Source of the DNA: Xiphias gladius
Lineage: Eukaryota; Chordata; Actinopteri; Istiophoriformes; Xiphiidae
Direction: 5' to 3'
NCBI RefSeq assembly: GCF_016859285.1
Contig: NC_053415.1
Span: 7,143,501 to 7,207,500, forward strand
DNA length: 64,000 nt
Of this stretch, positions 1 to 15,279 are shown piece after piece; within the stretch, counting starts at the first letter, position 1; the number at the start of each line of letters is the position of its first letter. The notes under the pieces were generated by a model. It saw only the letters and a list, made by a program, of their open reading frames with translations, did not search any database and was not told the origin of the DNA. A program made the position numbers and the translations under genes.

Positions 1-1585
1 AACGGTGTTTCTAATAAGGTCAGTATATTTTTAATAAACTATTGACATACATTAACACCCTATAAAGTTGGCAAACATGTTAGCAATCAAAAGTCGCAGT
101 TAGGAGAGCTGAGGAATTGTTCTGGAGATATACTGTAGAGGAAAAAGCTAGAGATCTTTTAGTCACCTGAACTGCCTACATAACTATGTGACTGAAACAC
201 TGGAGTGAGAGATACCCAAAAGAAAGCTTACAATTTTGGGCTTAGCATGAGAGGACAACTCAAGAGACAAAAGAAGTCAGCAGAGTACAGAAGAAAAGCA
301 ACTGATGACAAAGTGTACTGCGGATGTGTGTTATATATGACTTAAAACTGCTGCTGCCGCATGGTACCAACGCTTCAGAGCAGAGTGAAAACCATTTCAA
401 AGAAGCAGCACAGCAAGTTACCAGAATATATTATTTCCAGATTTCCCCATTTGTTTCCTCCAGAACTATACTCTGCTTTTTTTATCTATTGTCTTAGCAG
501 GCAGCAAATAGCTAGTACTGGTAAACAAACTGCACCTTGTAATGTGCTACCCAGTGACGTAAAACTCCTCGTTCTATATTAAGATATACATAAATATTTA
601 TGAATCATTTTTACTTTTTTTTTAATCATAAAACTAATCATTCCTGGGAAACTTTTAGAAAAAACCTTGATTGCCACATAATAAAATGTAGATTTACTAT
701 AATATTGCAGTTGAAATTTGGGCTATTGTACAACACACTCAGCATCTACAGTCAGAGCATGGACTTTGTTTGTCTGTGACCTTTTTGTGCAGAGAGCAGA
801 CAGGAGTGTGGCCTGAATTTCCTGCTGGAATAAAAAATAAAGTGCAAATATGATGTCACATTGCCTGAATAATTTAATGTTTCTGTGTAGGTTTCTTGAA
901 AATGCTTTTAAAAGGTTGAAATAATGTAACACACACAGAGTAAAAGTGAAAATAAATGGACCTTGTACACCCAAAATAATCACAGAAATGTTTTGAATAT
1001 CAACATACTTGAACAGATAACCCATCCATATATAGAGTTGTAGATGGCTGGTAGGAGTGGCACTATGAAGTGGTCTCAGTCTGTAGGCTGAGAGCTCTGC
1101 ATCACTGTTTTGAAAAGTGTAAAAAGTGAAGAAGAAATTAGATTTATTTTTTATTCATTCTAATTCAAATCTGGCTCTATCTTCCTTACTGGAACTAATA
1201 GGCCCTCCTGGACTTATCAAACCATACCAAATGCTCTGCATTAGGCCAGGAGACAAGGCACAATAATAAATGACTGCATGGTTTCTCTTATATTAACATG
1301 ATCTGTGGAAGTAAATGAGATTTTTATCACAGGGATTAGGCTCTAGGAATTGTTAGCTACCCAATGTAAAACCACTTTAGGAGCATTTATAATTGATTTG
1401 GTTTTTTAATAAAGAGTGGGAAAAGAGATAGAGAGAAAGAAACTGCTTCAGTGTAATGTGTCTGACAAATATCTCTCTGGAGTGGGACGTTCCTCTAGGA
1501 CAACAGTCAGAAGAAAGAACTATAAAAAAAATACAAAGTAAGGCTATCTGCAATTGTATGTAATCCCCCTCCTCTCTATTTCCAC

Positions 1586-1646
1586 ACACCAGTCAGCCAC
1601 AACGTTAAAACCAGATACCAGTTTTAACGCTGTGGCTGGTCAGTGT
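1586..1646. repeat. Palindromic MITE-like footprint A
   Basis: The left arm CAGCCACAACGTTAAAACC and right-arm GTTTTAACGCTGTGGCTG are near reverse complements around a centre of a few bases. GCCACAACRTTAAAAC arms of this kind are typical of small fish DNA-transposon derivatives; here the internal part is gone. Confidence 0.6.
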
Positions 1647-2909
1647 ATAGCTCTTGTCTACTCTGTCTCCAGTGAAAAGGTGAAGATGCATCAGAGCGAG
1701 AAAGAGCATTGCCCCGTGTGTAAAACTTAAAAATACAGACAGCGGGTGGTGTTTTCAATCAACACAGATCGGGATCTAATTTTCTTGTGACCATTTGACT
1801 AAATAAAGCCCAGGCTGCTTAAAATCAGACACAAAAACTTAAAAGTGAATATTTCTCCTCCTTTTGAATTATTATTATCAATGCATTTTAATGTATTGTC
1901 CACCAGGCCCAAGCAGCTAATGATACTGATTCTGGCACCATTTACACTTAAAGAATCTCGTGTTTGAATAACACTTTCACTGAAAGTAAGCGACACACAT
2001 CGTTTTCTCAAGCTACATGCTAATCAGGGTTGGCTCTCCTTCAGGCCACAAGGCAGCGGCACATGCGCATGAAGCTTTCTGGTAATTGCCAAGAATACCA
2101 GAAGAAGAAAAAGCAGTTTAGTTACAACAATAATGTGCTAGTGTTAGCTAAAAACTATCCATAAAGTAACATCAAGTGAGGACTACTAAAGTTTGATTAT
2201 TTTCTCAGGCTCGACGCCACTCCCTCGCCCACACAGATGATTCAGAGATTACACTGATTAGGGATCATCACATCTCAACAACTAGGTGCAATGTCTGTGT
2301 AATCATATTAGTTTAAGTCACTGGAGCCACTTTTTCCAATCACTTCAGTGAGACAGGGAGAACAACAGCTAATTTCAGTGTAATTTTGGCTGATATTATC
2401 ATAGGAAACAGACACTCTAAGTGTCTGCTATGTCTGGAATACCTACTTACAGGTATTTCCACAAAGCACGTACTGACGTAAATAGGATTAAAAAATGCAT
2501 TTACACCTTTTCAACATTTGGCTAGAATGTGTCTTAAAATTACCAGCTGATTTTGGACCAATCAGGTTTCAGTCCGTTCTGAATGTTTCACGGATGCATT
2601 TACACTTAGCTTTTTTGATATCCAATTGCTCTCTGATCCACTGAAGATAGGCCGACCCAGAGACTATTCTAATCTGTGAAGTCCACAATCTTAAGTAGTT
2701 TTTATTCATTCTGAGCTGAGAATGAGCATTTGGCGGTCACAACTGTGACAGCTCTGTTTAAAATAGCCAAGCTTAGCCTCTCTCTTTAGACCTTACCATG
2801 CCCACCCTGACACCTACACACACAGACACATACACACACCTACACATCCCTTTCCATGCCCACACACAAACACATTGTGACAATTACTGAATAGGTTGTG
2901 CATGTGTGA

Positions 2910-2912
<3 letters not shown>

Positions 2913-3005
<93 letters not shown>

Positions 3006-3026
3006 ATGTGTGTGTGTGTGTGTGTG
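2913..3026. repeat. (TG)n microsatellite
   Basis: Long TG run to 3004, then a CA interruption and a second run to 3026. Open frames across it encode only Cys-Val or Thr-His repeats and are not genes. Confidence 0.97.
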
Positions 3027-5253
3027 AGACATCTATCTCTGTCGAGTTGAGTCCCATCCATCACCAGCTAATCATTAGACAGTGCGGACAGTGCTTTCAG
3101 TAAAGACAGAGGTCTACCCTGACTGGGTCTGTCTGGTAATAGCATACAATTAACGTAGACAGAAAGGCACAAAACAACAGGATGAGCTGCAACTCCACTG
3201 TAGCACGTTATCTACAAAGACCAGAGGGAACACGATAACAAGGGTTAATGTATGGTATGATACGTAACTCTATTTTCCGAAGGCATAATAAAGACATATT
3301 CTTCTGCAATTGTCTATGTTAAATTTGAGCATTTTACATACAACCTATATTTACATCCAGCCAACATTCTTTTATAGAGCAATTATACAAATAACATGTA
3401 TAATTGAATAAAAGTTCTGATAAGTTGGAGGAAACATACAGAAAGACATCAGCCCCAGGCTGAGAGAAGCGTCATTACTATGCTGACGAAAGTCAAAGCC
3501 ACTTTCCTGATATCTGGCACACAGGCATTATAACACATAACAGTATAACCAAGAGACCACTTGAACTCTGGGTCATAGCACTCTAGGAAATGTGTTCTTT
3601 TGCATCCTAATTGTCAGAAAATGTATCTTTCCAAATGAACACTGAGTGGTAGCAGTAGTCAGATCTGATTTCTCCTTAAGCACATATAGAGAGGAAACAA
3701 AGTAAAGGATAGACCTGAACAAATGAAACATAATAAATCTGGATGCCTGTATTAAGGGTTGTTGCTAGCAGCGTTGCTCTGTGGATGGCAAGCTAAGCCC
3801 CTCTCTGTCTTAGGTGATCCCCTGACCTTTCTTCTAGCGCTACCATGAGGTTGAAATTTGGGTGATTTGCCATAAAGTTTGGTGTGGACATTCATGTCCC
3901 CCTACAAGATGAATTCTAACTCTGACTCTTCATCTAGCACCATCATCAGATCAAAATTTGCCGAATACCTTGGTTTATGGTTTATTTTGCAGACTTTAAC
4001 AAGCATCACATCCCATAAGCCCAAGACCACTGCATTGTTCTCACAATATGAAAAGTAAACCCCAGGAAAATGCTTCGTTTTTTCAGACAGACGGATTAAA
4101 GAAATGCCCAATTAGAGACCTTACTAAGTTACAGAAGCTATTGGAACAGAGTCTAGCCCAGAGCTGACATCATGACCTCAGCTCTCTATTGATCAAAGTG
4201 ATAGTGCAGGTTACAATTGATCCCCGCTGGAGAAGGATCAGCCTGTTTCCTACAGACGGAATTTTCTAAAAACACATACAGTGTCGGATCAATGCAGCTC
4301 AAATATTTATGTTCAAATTTTTTCATAAAAAGTGGCAATCCCTAGATACCGCACAGAAACATTTGACACTGCTGTGTGTGTGAGGACACTGACACCAAAA
4401 AACGATCCTCAGCGTAATCACTACATGTGTAAAAAGTTTCCATTTTTTCCACCATTCAAGACTTCTATTTGGAATTTGGACACCATAGCATGATATTGTA
4501 AACATGCAGTGAAATGATGGGTGCTTGACAACATCCGGTTTAGTTTACTGTTCCATACTGATAACCACCTGGAGGACTCACAGCATGCACGATTACACCT
4601 ACAGACACACTACATCCACATTTCTGGTGAAGAAATGTTAATTTTAAAAATCAAAAACTACCGGGATGAAAACAGTCATAAATAATGTATGCTCAAGGTC
4701 ACTGAGCATATCCCTGTCTGTTTTCATCCTTTGGGATAATGGAGTATGATTTTGGTTACACTCTGAAGCAGCAGTAGTTTGGGGATTACAGAGCTAAAAG
4801 TTGCTGATGGAAAACTGCCATGTTTAGTTCATGGGCTGATTAAAATTGTTTTGAGTGGGAGTGAGTTGGGGGTGGGGGGGCTGATGGTGGTGTCACAGCA
4901 CCGCCTGCAGCTGCTAAAACCAAACCACTCATCCAGTCCAGTGCTGCAGTGGAGGACTTATTAAGTGGCCAACAGTGTGTGTGGAATCACAGAGTTGCTG
5001 CTGCTTTATGTGTACCATTTCATTATTTTTATCTTGTTTTCCTTGTGTCTAATATTTTTTGAATTAATTTCTCACATAATTTTAACTGATTGTTAATGCT
5101 TAGTTTGATCCTGGCACCCTGGCAAAAGTCTTCTATTAATAATAGCTCTCTGCCATCAGGGTGATTTATCACTAGCTGTAGTTCATTTACAGTAAAAATA
5201 ATTAGACTATTACACAAATTGTGTTTTTCTTTATATTTATTTTAAAAAAATAA

Positions 5254-5279
5254 ATATATATATATATATATATATATAA
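5254..5279. repeat. (TA)n microsatellite
   Basis: About 13 TA units. Confidence 0.9.
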
Positions 5280-6134
5280 TACAGTTTAAACAACAAACCT
5301 TTCCATTTATGTCTGTGTAACCTCCCTGTTGTGCGCTTTAGGTGCCTACAGAGGCAGTAAAAGGCACAACTATACATTATGTTGACATGAGAGGCACACA
5401 GAAACCTCTCAACTGAATTCACTGTTCTCCCGTTCTGCCCTAAACCCAAATGGATGCATAAATCTTCTGCCTTTTGTTGTTTTGTCCGTGTCTCTGGTTC
5501 AACACTGGAGACCCAGAGGACATTAGAGGAGTTCTGTAGGGTCACATTCCTGCCGAGGGGCCTCAATTTCAAACTCTGTCTCTCTCTGTTTCTCTTTATT
5601 GTCTTAAGCTTTGCATGAAGTTTATCTTATCCTCCAATATCAGTTCAAACAATCCATCTCATGAATGATCATGTCCACCACTGATCATAATGACAGTTAG
5701 AGCTGTATTTTCAGATTCTTTTTTTATACGAGTGGAGAGGCCAGGTTTCACTCCTCAAATCTTTTAATTCCTCACTGAAAACATAATACGCAAAGTGAAA
5801 AAACAAACACTGCCAAGTTGTTTGTTTGCCTCTCTTCTGTTTTTTGTTATCCCATATGAGAAATGATACCAAGCAGCTCTGCTGTTATGCCAGCAGCACT
5901 TCTGAGTCAGTGAAGGGCACAGTCATTGCCGCAAACAGCTGAGATCTCTGTCTGTTGCAGTGGACATTATCTGGGACCAGACTTAGAAAGAGGAGAAGGA
6001 TGAGAGCGACAGAGACAAAGAGCTGAGTGTCTGCATGGCATTAACAGTGTCTAATCCAGGCTCAGTGACAACACTGCCATACTTGCAAAAGTAATATGAT
6101 ACTATCTGACTGAAAGGGAAGGGAGGCAGAAGGG

Positions 6135-6166
<32 letters not shown>
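6135..6166. repeat. (GA)n microsatellite
   Basis: Interrupted GA run. Confidence 0.85.
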
Positions 6167-8340
6167 AAGTGGTGGGGTATTACATTATTAAAAAGTATAA
6201 TTTCATTGAACACTTCAGTTTGTAGAGCGCATGAAAGAATAAAGATAACAGGAAGAGGTACACTATAAATTACCATGACGCTACGGCTGCTGTATGGTAG
6301 CAGAGGCCAGGACTCATCTGCATAATGCATAATCGCTCAAATAAGGACCTGTCATGTACAGCATAACCTACAGTAACTCTCTCTGCTCTGCAATGCTACA
6401 GCTGATATCGTATACTGCTTTTTCTATTCTTAATCTGTCGATGTCTCTCCCCAGCCAGCGCTCTGGATGTCGTCAACTGAATCTTTCTCGTTCTTCATCC
6501 TCGCACCACCGCTTCCACCCACCTGCAAAGGTCGAGCTTTAAAATTTCCACTCAGATGTTCAGATTACACCTGTAATCTGTTCATACAGGGCGGACAAGC
6601 TTCCTATTACATGCTTGTGAAACGGGTAATTAAATTTTTAGGAGGTTCAGTTTACCAACACTGACTGACAAGGTATAATTGAACAAAGCAAGAGATAAAT
6701 ATGGATGATCCTATCTAGCTTCTCTGGAAAGACTCTGCCTATTAACAGGAAACATTACTTCATCTGGGATTTCATGTAGGATTTTTCCATGCTTCTGATT
6801 GTCTAAGCATTACTGGCAAAAAGGGGACAACAGCTTTTAAATGCCAGATATGACACTAAAAAACACCATCACCTGGGTAATGTTCTTATCTGAGGATACA
6901 GGTATACAGCAGGTTGAACACACATAGTCATTATCTTATATATCAAAGTCAAGGCATAAATTATGCTTAATGGTTGTGTTTTCAAAATAGGGGAAGTAAT
7001 AAAAAGGTGTTTTTATTTCCTGAGCTCAATCCAGAGCAATCATAGAACAAACAGTGAAAAAAGGAAAAAATTCACAAGCTTCCGCAGTAAATATTACTGC
7101 ACTGAAACAGCAGCATTTTTTTAAGGTTAAAATAAAATCTGCCATAAAGTTTAATGCACTCACTCCAAAGCTAAAAAGGCACAACAGGCCTACAGTTTGA
7201 ACACTGGCCCTTTGCTTGGAGCTTTGAGAGCGCATTAAAGTATAGGTTCAAGTCTGTTAGCTGTAGGCTAGCGTCCAATGTACGCACTGAGTCTGTGTTA
7301 GGGAGTGTGGCAGCTCTGCATATGACTGATCATTGAACTTTGAGTTGAACAGCTGTAAAAATTTTTTTCGGTTTGGGGGGGTCGGGTGGGGTGGGGGTTT
7401 TTTTTTTTTTTTTTTGCATTATATATATAATATAATAATAAAATAATCATCATCTTTCTTACAGCGAGCGGGCGCATGCGGGGGGGGTCATCACATCATC
7501 AAGAAAGAATGTAACACCCATTACAAGCATCTAGCACTCGTTGCTGAAACATGGATAGAAAAACAAAACCGGCGGCCTGCGGTGCAGAGAATGCGCGCCA
7601 AAAAAAAGGAAAAAGGCTTCTTGACGGATTTATTTATAAAATCAGGAAATGTCACTCAACTCCAATTTTATGTAAACATCACAGTGCAGGTAAACAAGCA
7701 GATTGCGTTTTACTGTTTAACGATTGATTTTTTCTGTCTTCAGAAGATGGGTATGTATAGGTCTGACAAGTTTGAAAACATTGTTTGTGTGTGGGAGTGT
7801 TTGTTTGTGACCTAAACCCGGGCAACCAAATGTACGGTAAGAGTCTATCATCCATGATGAGAAACCAACCGGCTACCTGAGCCACATGCTGGGGAGGTCT
7901 GTGTGCACCTTCAGGTATCTTTTCTGGCCTGTTATGTTCCCACCATTCAAGGGAGGACCTCAGACATATGAAACCCCAACATTTTACTCTCTACTCTTCA
8001 AAAGGGAAATCACAAATAAAACCCATTTTGAATATAGTGTGCTTTGTGTAATATAGTGTGAATATAATATGCTTTGTCTGATATTGTATAGTGTTCTTTA
8101 TGTGAATCTAGTTTGCTGCATATATATAGTGTGCTTTGTTTGAATATAGCTGCTTTTGTTTGATGCGACATTTATCATGCGATGTGTGTGCCCACGTAGC
8201 CATTCAATTGTGCAACCATGAATATATTCATGCACATGTTTGAATGTTGGCACTGAATGTATTTGAATAGTGCAGTATCTTAAGCTGTCAATCTATGACC
8301 AGTTTAAACTTTTATTGGAGAAACTTACACATGTTTCCTA

Positions 8341-8440
8341 GGGGTCTTGACGTTTATAGTTTAATGGGAAGAGCTTGGCAGTACCACTGCCAGGGCTAGG
8401 AGCTTGAGTCCAACTGGGATCCCACATGCTTAATAAATAA
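8341..8440 (+). repeat. tRNA-like SINE fragment candidate
   Basis: TAGTTTAATGGG (A-box-like, 8357-8368) and GAGCTTGAGTCCAAC (B-box-like, about 8400-8414), followed by an A-rich end. Downstream (8785-8810) GATATCTTGCTCAAGGGCACTGC resembles a motif common in fish repeats. Confidence 0.3.
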
Positions 8441-8996
8441 AATAGTTATATTGTACAATGCTGCACTTGTGTAATGTCTCCATCACTTGGCATATGGCAG
8501 TACAGTTACAGTCCGCACACAGCTGTCTGAGGGAGTGGCAGGTATACTCTTTTTAAAGATTATTTTCATAGTATTTAAGTATTAGAATGCAGTATTAAGC
8601 AGAAGTTGATAGGACAGATCAGTGATCTGCTCTAGAGCCACATCATTAGTTTTTATTTACCCCTATACTTACTCTATAATTATCTAAATGTGATTTATGC
8701 CCTCAGTGTACCACCTTGAAGTACAGCAGTATGTGTCGATACACAACCACAGCTTCCTTTGCTGCCACTTGACATCCACTGAGCATTGGATATCTTGCTC
8801 AAGGGCACTGCTATGACATGGGAGAGCAAGTCTGACTCACTTGGTGCTTCACATGACTGGGTTCACACATATAGGTTATGTGTGAGATTGTGTGTGCTAA
8901 TGCCTTTGTGTTTTGTGTATGTGAGTGTGTGTGTGTGTGTGTGAGACTGTCTCTCATTGTCTGAGAGTGGGTGCCAAGTATGACAGCATACGATAA

Positions 8997-9144
<148 letters not shown>

Positions 9145-9776
9145 GAAAATAGTGTGATTTCCACTACCAAGGTGCTGAAATACTTGTTAGCTCCTGGATA
9201 ATTGCTAATGGCTGTTCCACTATGGACAGGGCATGCACACATACACACACCAGTCTCTCACACACATACAATATACCATGCACGCTCACACATGCTTCAC
9301 TAACTAGCAGTGCCTCAACGATGCTCATTAGCTGCTGAGGCGTGACAGTGAAAACTGGGTTACTGCTTTGCCAGTGCACACACATGTAAAAGCATAAACA
9401 AACACACGCACAAATCCATAGACACACACCAGTCATGAACAGCTATAAAAGGAGGCAGAGGAGATAAATAAATAAAAAATTACATGTTCTAACTCAAATG
9501 TGAAAGTACAAAACCAGTTGTTTTCATTTGGTCCAATTTGGGATTTTCTGCACTGCTTCACTGCTTCTGCTTCAATTTTGATACTAAGTCTGCTCCAGTA
9601 AACGGGTAAGTATCACAAGCACTGGAGAGAGGAATAAATGGAAAAAACAAACAACCCTGAAACGACACAGAAGATCCTATTTCCTACATGGGTTGGTTCT
9701 AAATGTGACTTGTGAGAGAGGATTTCCTCAGATAAATAGGCTGTGACATAAGATCTGTAGAGTTCACTGCAGCACC

Positions 9777-9870
9777 ACATGGCGTAATGGTGCTGAGTCT
9801 TGGGAATCTGAAGCTACTGTCACCAACAGATCAGAGGAATTTAAGGTTACTAGTTCAAATCCCTGACCTC
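9777..9870 (+). repeat. tRNA-derived SINE candidate
   Basis: An A-box-like TGGCGTAATGG (9780-9790) and a B-box-like GGTTACTAGTTCAAATCC (9845-9862) are separated as in a pol III promoter. The sequence is not a functional tRNA: arms do not pair cleanly. Confidence 0.35.
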
Positions 9871-10043
9871 ACACGATCTCTGGGGAGACTGAATGCCACC
9901 AGAAATCCTCAGCCTAAAATGCCGTATTTATCATTTAAAACCTATTAAACTGGGGGAAGATCGACTGACCATGCTCTTTTTGGCACATGCAATCACATCT
10001 GAGAGCTACCTTGCTGAGCTGGGATATACCTAGTAAGGTTTAT

Positions 10044-10103
10044 ATGCCACAACATTAAAACCCCCGTAACTGGTTTTTATTTTGTGGCTGATTGTGTGTG
10101 CAC
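10044..10103. repeat. Palindromic MITE-like footprint B
   Basis: GCCACAACATTAAAACCC followed after about 10 bases by GGTTTTTATTTTGTGGCTG. Same arm sequence as footprint A at 1586-1646, more diverged. Confidence 0.5.
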
Positions 10104-12292
10104 TCCAGTACATATATAACAGAGTGTACACTGTAAATCTTATGTTACCACAGATAAGGATTCCATATTAGACACACCCTAAGCTCTCAAATCAGCGAAC
10201 CATTTGAAGAATGTCAGCTAAACATCTACCTTATTTAATTAGCGCAGAATCCCAGATCAGTACAACAAACTTCTTTTCCTTTTCATTTATTTTCCTTTCA
10301 GTCTATGTAAATGCATGATAGCAAACATACTTTTCAGATGAAAAAAGCTGTTCCAGACATTCAATTTGATCTAATTAATGTCGTCTTTGAGTCCGTACAT
10401 TAACAAGATTAGGAGTCTACAGTCATCCTAGTGTCTCTGTGAGGGCGTACTGAGCTAAATGGTAAATTCGGCACGCTTACATGCTCACAATGAATGCTAA
10501 CTTGCTGATGTTGAGAAGATACAATGTTTACCCTGCTCACCATCTTAGTTATGCATGTTAATATTTGCTTATTAGCACTAAACACAAAGTACAACTGAGG
10601 CTGATGGGAATATCATTAGTTTATAATTGTTGCTCTTACTTGTCTGTTTATCCCCTTACCCAATTTAACCCTATCCCCTAATTATGTCGAATTACTGGTT
10701 TTTAGAAAATGTGATAGTTTGCATCATAGGTAAGGATCCCTTTTTACATGGAACCTACAGTATAATATTTTAAATATTGGTGAATAATGCGTTTGTTTCA
10801 AACTTGCTTCTCAGAGTAAAATTACACATGATCTTTCATATACTTAGCTGTCAGAAGAAGGATTATAAGATTTAGCAACCCCCTAAGAATCCCTAAGAAT
10901 TACATCAACATTGGACAAATACGCACCTCCTGATCTATGGCCAATGCTACCAATCAGTAGAATCGTCCAACATTGAAGTTACGTCTGGCAATAGGGTTGG
11001 ATTTTAAGCGCTGCTGTAGGAATAAGATCTATCTCTCAATAACTTCAGCCACTTTTGTGTTCCCAGCAGGTCATGGAAATCAAAATGCAGACCCTACAGT
11101 CATATGCAGTTCAGCATCAGAAGTTAGTATGCCCATCGCTGCCCTGTGCTATAGCCTTGAAGATGCAAACTGCTTCAGCTGAGCAGTTCAGCAGTCAGGA
11201 GCACAAGACTGTGCCTGTAAAAGACAGCTCCTGACCACAAGAAGTATGTACATGTCTCGGTGTCTCAGTCATTCTTCCCTCAGGTCACTGCTATAAATAC
11301 CAGTGTGTTACTATTTGACCAGTCTGGTTCGATAAATGTTTGGAGAAATCCCTCCCAGGCTTTTTGGTGGCCTTACATGACTCTAGTGCCACGAGCTCTT
11401 GATGTTGTGGGCTTGGATCCTGTACACAACCACTTTCACGTGTCATCATGTACTTTCCGTGAAGCAGAAATGCCATGGAAAAAAAAATTCTTCAAAAGAC
11501 AATTCCAGCCTGATGCACTGGTTGAATGAACCACTGCGACAGGCTCACTATGTCGCTGTTATGTAAGGTTAAATGTAATGTATGAGAGCAGCGGCCCAGA
11601 TAAATGGACTGTAAAATCTGCTCTCTGTTTCTCTCAGTGAGAGAACTGATGTCTTGGTTTTGGAGGAGGAAGAGTTCCGTTCATAGTTACTGATACTACT
11701 CTTAAAATGGAAAAAAGTGGTGAAATACACATACATCGCTACATGGGTAGATATGATTGATATACGCTCACAAACATGTACCCCTAAAATGAGCTTATTA
11801 TGCTCTCCCGAATAGATTAACCTGGAAAAACAAATACAAATAAGCCTATAACAGATGTACACACAGCCAGAGACACAAAGCATAAAGCTACTTTCATACT
11901 TTCATAGCTGCTGAAACTGTTGGTTAATGGGTACCAAAAAAGTAACAGATAATAATTTGGACAGTGGATCCTGTTCATCAATTTATGAAGCAACATTAAA
12001 CTTCAAAAGCTTAGCTTGCACCTGTTTCAACAATATGAAATAAATTCTTTGGCTCTTTTGAGAACTGATCACACAAGGAAATCTTTAATTTCCAGCAGCT
12101 GTGACGGGTGTTTTGTCACTTATTTAACATAACAATTAATTAATTAATTTAAAGAAAATAATTTTTCCTCTTAGGCCTCTTGTGTGCTGTGTGGTGAATG
12201 GTGAAAGAGTTTGGAGGTAACATGTTTAACATTGATGCCACTAACAATGGTTTATGTCCCATCCCAAACCAAATTTTAAAGTTTTTTTTTTT

Positions 12293-12660
12293 TTTAAAGC
12301 TGCACTTACCAATATGTTTGTATCAACAAATGATCAAATAACTTGAGGGTTGCTCATCGTGACAAACCCACAGAGAATTAGCACCCAACTCTGCAGGTCC
12401 TCTTAGCTCTATGCAGCGTTTTAGCACCATTCACCTCTTTGTTTTGGTGTTACGGCCAACATTTTCTCTGTTTGGGTTGAGCCTCATTGCACTAAGAAAA
12501 AAACGCTGACAAACCCACACTACCTGCACAGCAACTAACAGCAGACACAGTGGTTAACAGCTAACTGGTGAACACAGTGGAGCATCTAGCAGCTAAAGAA
12601 CCAGATATCTTTCTCAATGTTGTGTACCCCAAGCGGTCAAAAAAAGCAATTACTGTAAAG
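12293..12660. mobile_element. Non-autonomous dispersed element, copy 1 (shorter)
   Basis: Begins TTTAAAGCTGCA and carries the same ordered blocks as the copy at 27684-28262 (ACCCACAGAGAAT, AGCTCTATG, GTGGAGCATC, TAGCAGCTAAAGAACCAGAT). The right end is less clear; it fades near 12660. Confidence 0.55.
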
Positions 12661-12770
12661 CCACAAAACCTTGCATCACTGAAAGTTTTCCAGGGTTATG
12701 CAAAATCATTTAGTATCAACATTCTGTTTGGTGGGTGGGTTATAAAAACTGAGCTAAGTGGATTGTGAAC

Positions 12771-12870
<100 letters not shown>

Positions 12871-15279
12871 ACGTACAATGGGTGGTTTGTTAATTTAGAA
12901 AGCAACAGTGACAAGAGAGACAGTTGATGTCCCTCAGCATTATCAATGATTTACAACTAATTAGGAAAAGTTGCTCACAGTCTGCGTTAGCACGGTTGAT
13001 GCCAGACACCCCTTAAATGCCTCTCTCCTCACAACTGTTGACAGACACAAAACACTTTCCATTGCTCACCAATAATGGCTGGGCCTTTGGGCTTCGCCAA
13101 TCCTCTCAGAAGAGTATGAAATGGGATCTTTAAAGCAAAGTTAGAAATACTTATTCCATTAAGTGAGCACATATTGATTGGAGTGCAGTAAGCCGCTTTT
13201 GCTGCAGCTAACTGCACTACAGGCATATTTCAAAAGCTGAATACTGAAGACCCTCACCACAGCGTATAAGCATGACCCTGGGTCATTATTTGTATTTCCG
13301 GTCTTTGTGGGCTTGGCGTGCAGAAAACATCTCACTTAAGCATGAAACAGTGCTGGTATTTTGTCACTCGTTGCATATCTGTATTCCCCCATGAGGAACT
13401 CTCAGTGGGAAAGGAAGGAGAGAGAATTACTGGGAAGAGGACGTGTAAGGAGGAAGTTATCTAATATTACATATGAAAAACAGCTCCATCAAAAGAGGGC
13501 ATGGCTACTTTTGTTAGCATTTTTCTCATCTTTTCAACCCTCGCTCACCATCTCTCTAATTAGCTAAAGTCCAGTGGGCGGATCTGTCACACAGGATGTA
13601 CACAAATACACATGGTTACAAACACCATACCAAACAGACACTGATATATATTAGCACTATTAAAGCTTTCACTATCCAGCCCCACCTACCTTATTTATCT
13701 CTCTCTGTCTTGTTAGAGTGATTCTGGCTCATATTGTCCTCTCTCTGTTTCTCTCTCTCCCTCCCTGATTTATGGGGATTCTTAAAAATGTCCCCTTGAG
13801 TCTGTCACACCAGAAATACGTGGTCCTCTGTCTAAGCAAAACAGAAACAGAGACAACGAGAGCCCAGCTCTCTCAGAAGCTCCATGGATCCATATTCTGT
13901 GGATAGACAAAAGCTTAATTGGAGACTGGGGCAAAAACTTGACAGAAATTAACACTATGTCCCTGATGGCAACAGCACAGACTCCCGAAAAGTATCTATA
14001 GCAGTGAGGGGGGTCAGCAACTAACTCTGTCTTCCTCCTTGCTACTCTCCTCCCACTCTCTTGTGTTCACATTGTTGCCTTAAAAAAAAAATTCATGCCA
14101 GCTGGTGCTGCTCAATGTCAGCCAACCAACCACATCTCACCAGAAAAGTAGTTTTTGATAAACAGTCAAATCTTTCCACACTGATGCAACAAATGCTTAT
14201 CTGCTGAAAAATTACTGTATATATTAGTTCATCATCAAGAGGCCTGTATCTTGTCTCCTGTCTCCTGCCTGAGATTTTTACTGCTGATAAAAACGCTGGA
14301 AATACAAACCCTTAAGTTAAAGGATAGACTCTCATTTTTTGAAGTACATCTTAATATGATACTTCTTGTCAGAGGTATGTTGAAAATGTTATTGATCACT
14401 GAAATCATTCCTCCTGCCCTTACTGGCAATGAAGTGATCCATTCATATTACTTCTGCACACTGAGAAATGAAATGAAAATCCAAAATCCTAATATGTGTA
14501 AAAGAAAGTTCCCTTCAGTTCAGCAGAGTGTTTTAGCATCTATTAGTTCAATGTTTTGGTTTTCTGGCCTGCAACTTAATGTTTGGGTTCACTCTCACTG
14601 CTCTCATTAGAATACTTTTAGGCTACAGCAAGCAAATGTTTCAGGTGAAAAAGCTCTATATACCCACTTTACACTTCCTGCCCAGCATCAAAGGGCAGAG
14701 AGACAATAATATATAACTTATAATATTTTTGCATTGCCCTCAATGAAGGTAGGTTTAAATTTACTCGTACCTTCAACAGTTTGAGTTAGCTGAATCAAGT
14801 AGGCATCTTACAAATCAACAGCCTTTTTAGCACGAAATTTCCGCTACTGTGTCTCCCTGGACATTTTTTTTTTCATTTACCCATGGCAGACTGAGCGATA
14901 AGCCTTGGTATTTACATACGTTTTTTCTCGGGACATAGTACCACCAATAAACCTGCAAGTGGACAAAATCACACACTCAATCTGGATGCTAAACAGAGGC
15001 AGCTGGCCTTGCTTAAGGTTCATGAAGCGGTTTCACCTCTCATCCAAAACACTACTTCAGTTCTAACTGACTATTGGGGAGTGCCAGGCATTTAACCTGT
15101 TGTGTCGTTAACACCTTGAGAGTCATTGAGGTCACGTGAGTTGTTGACGCTCTGTGAGAATCTTCAGACATCACTCAATCTGGCTAACTCACACTTCTTA
15201 AATCTCGTAATTGGCTTCAGCTAGGGATCACTTCATAGTCAGTATAGACAGGAGGAATTATTACAACAAGTAGTAACTC

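Noticed and set aside
2814..3103. Open frames of Thr-His and Cys-Val repeats across (TG)n tracts (also 8811-9248, 25082-25294, 29847-30277, 59117-59299)
   Set aside because: They are translations of dinucleotide repeats with no other coding evidence.
9777..9870. Functional tRNA gene
   Set aside because: A and B boxes are present but the cloverleaf stems do not pair; better read as a SINE head.
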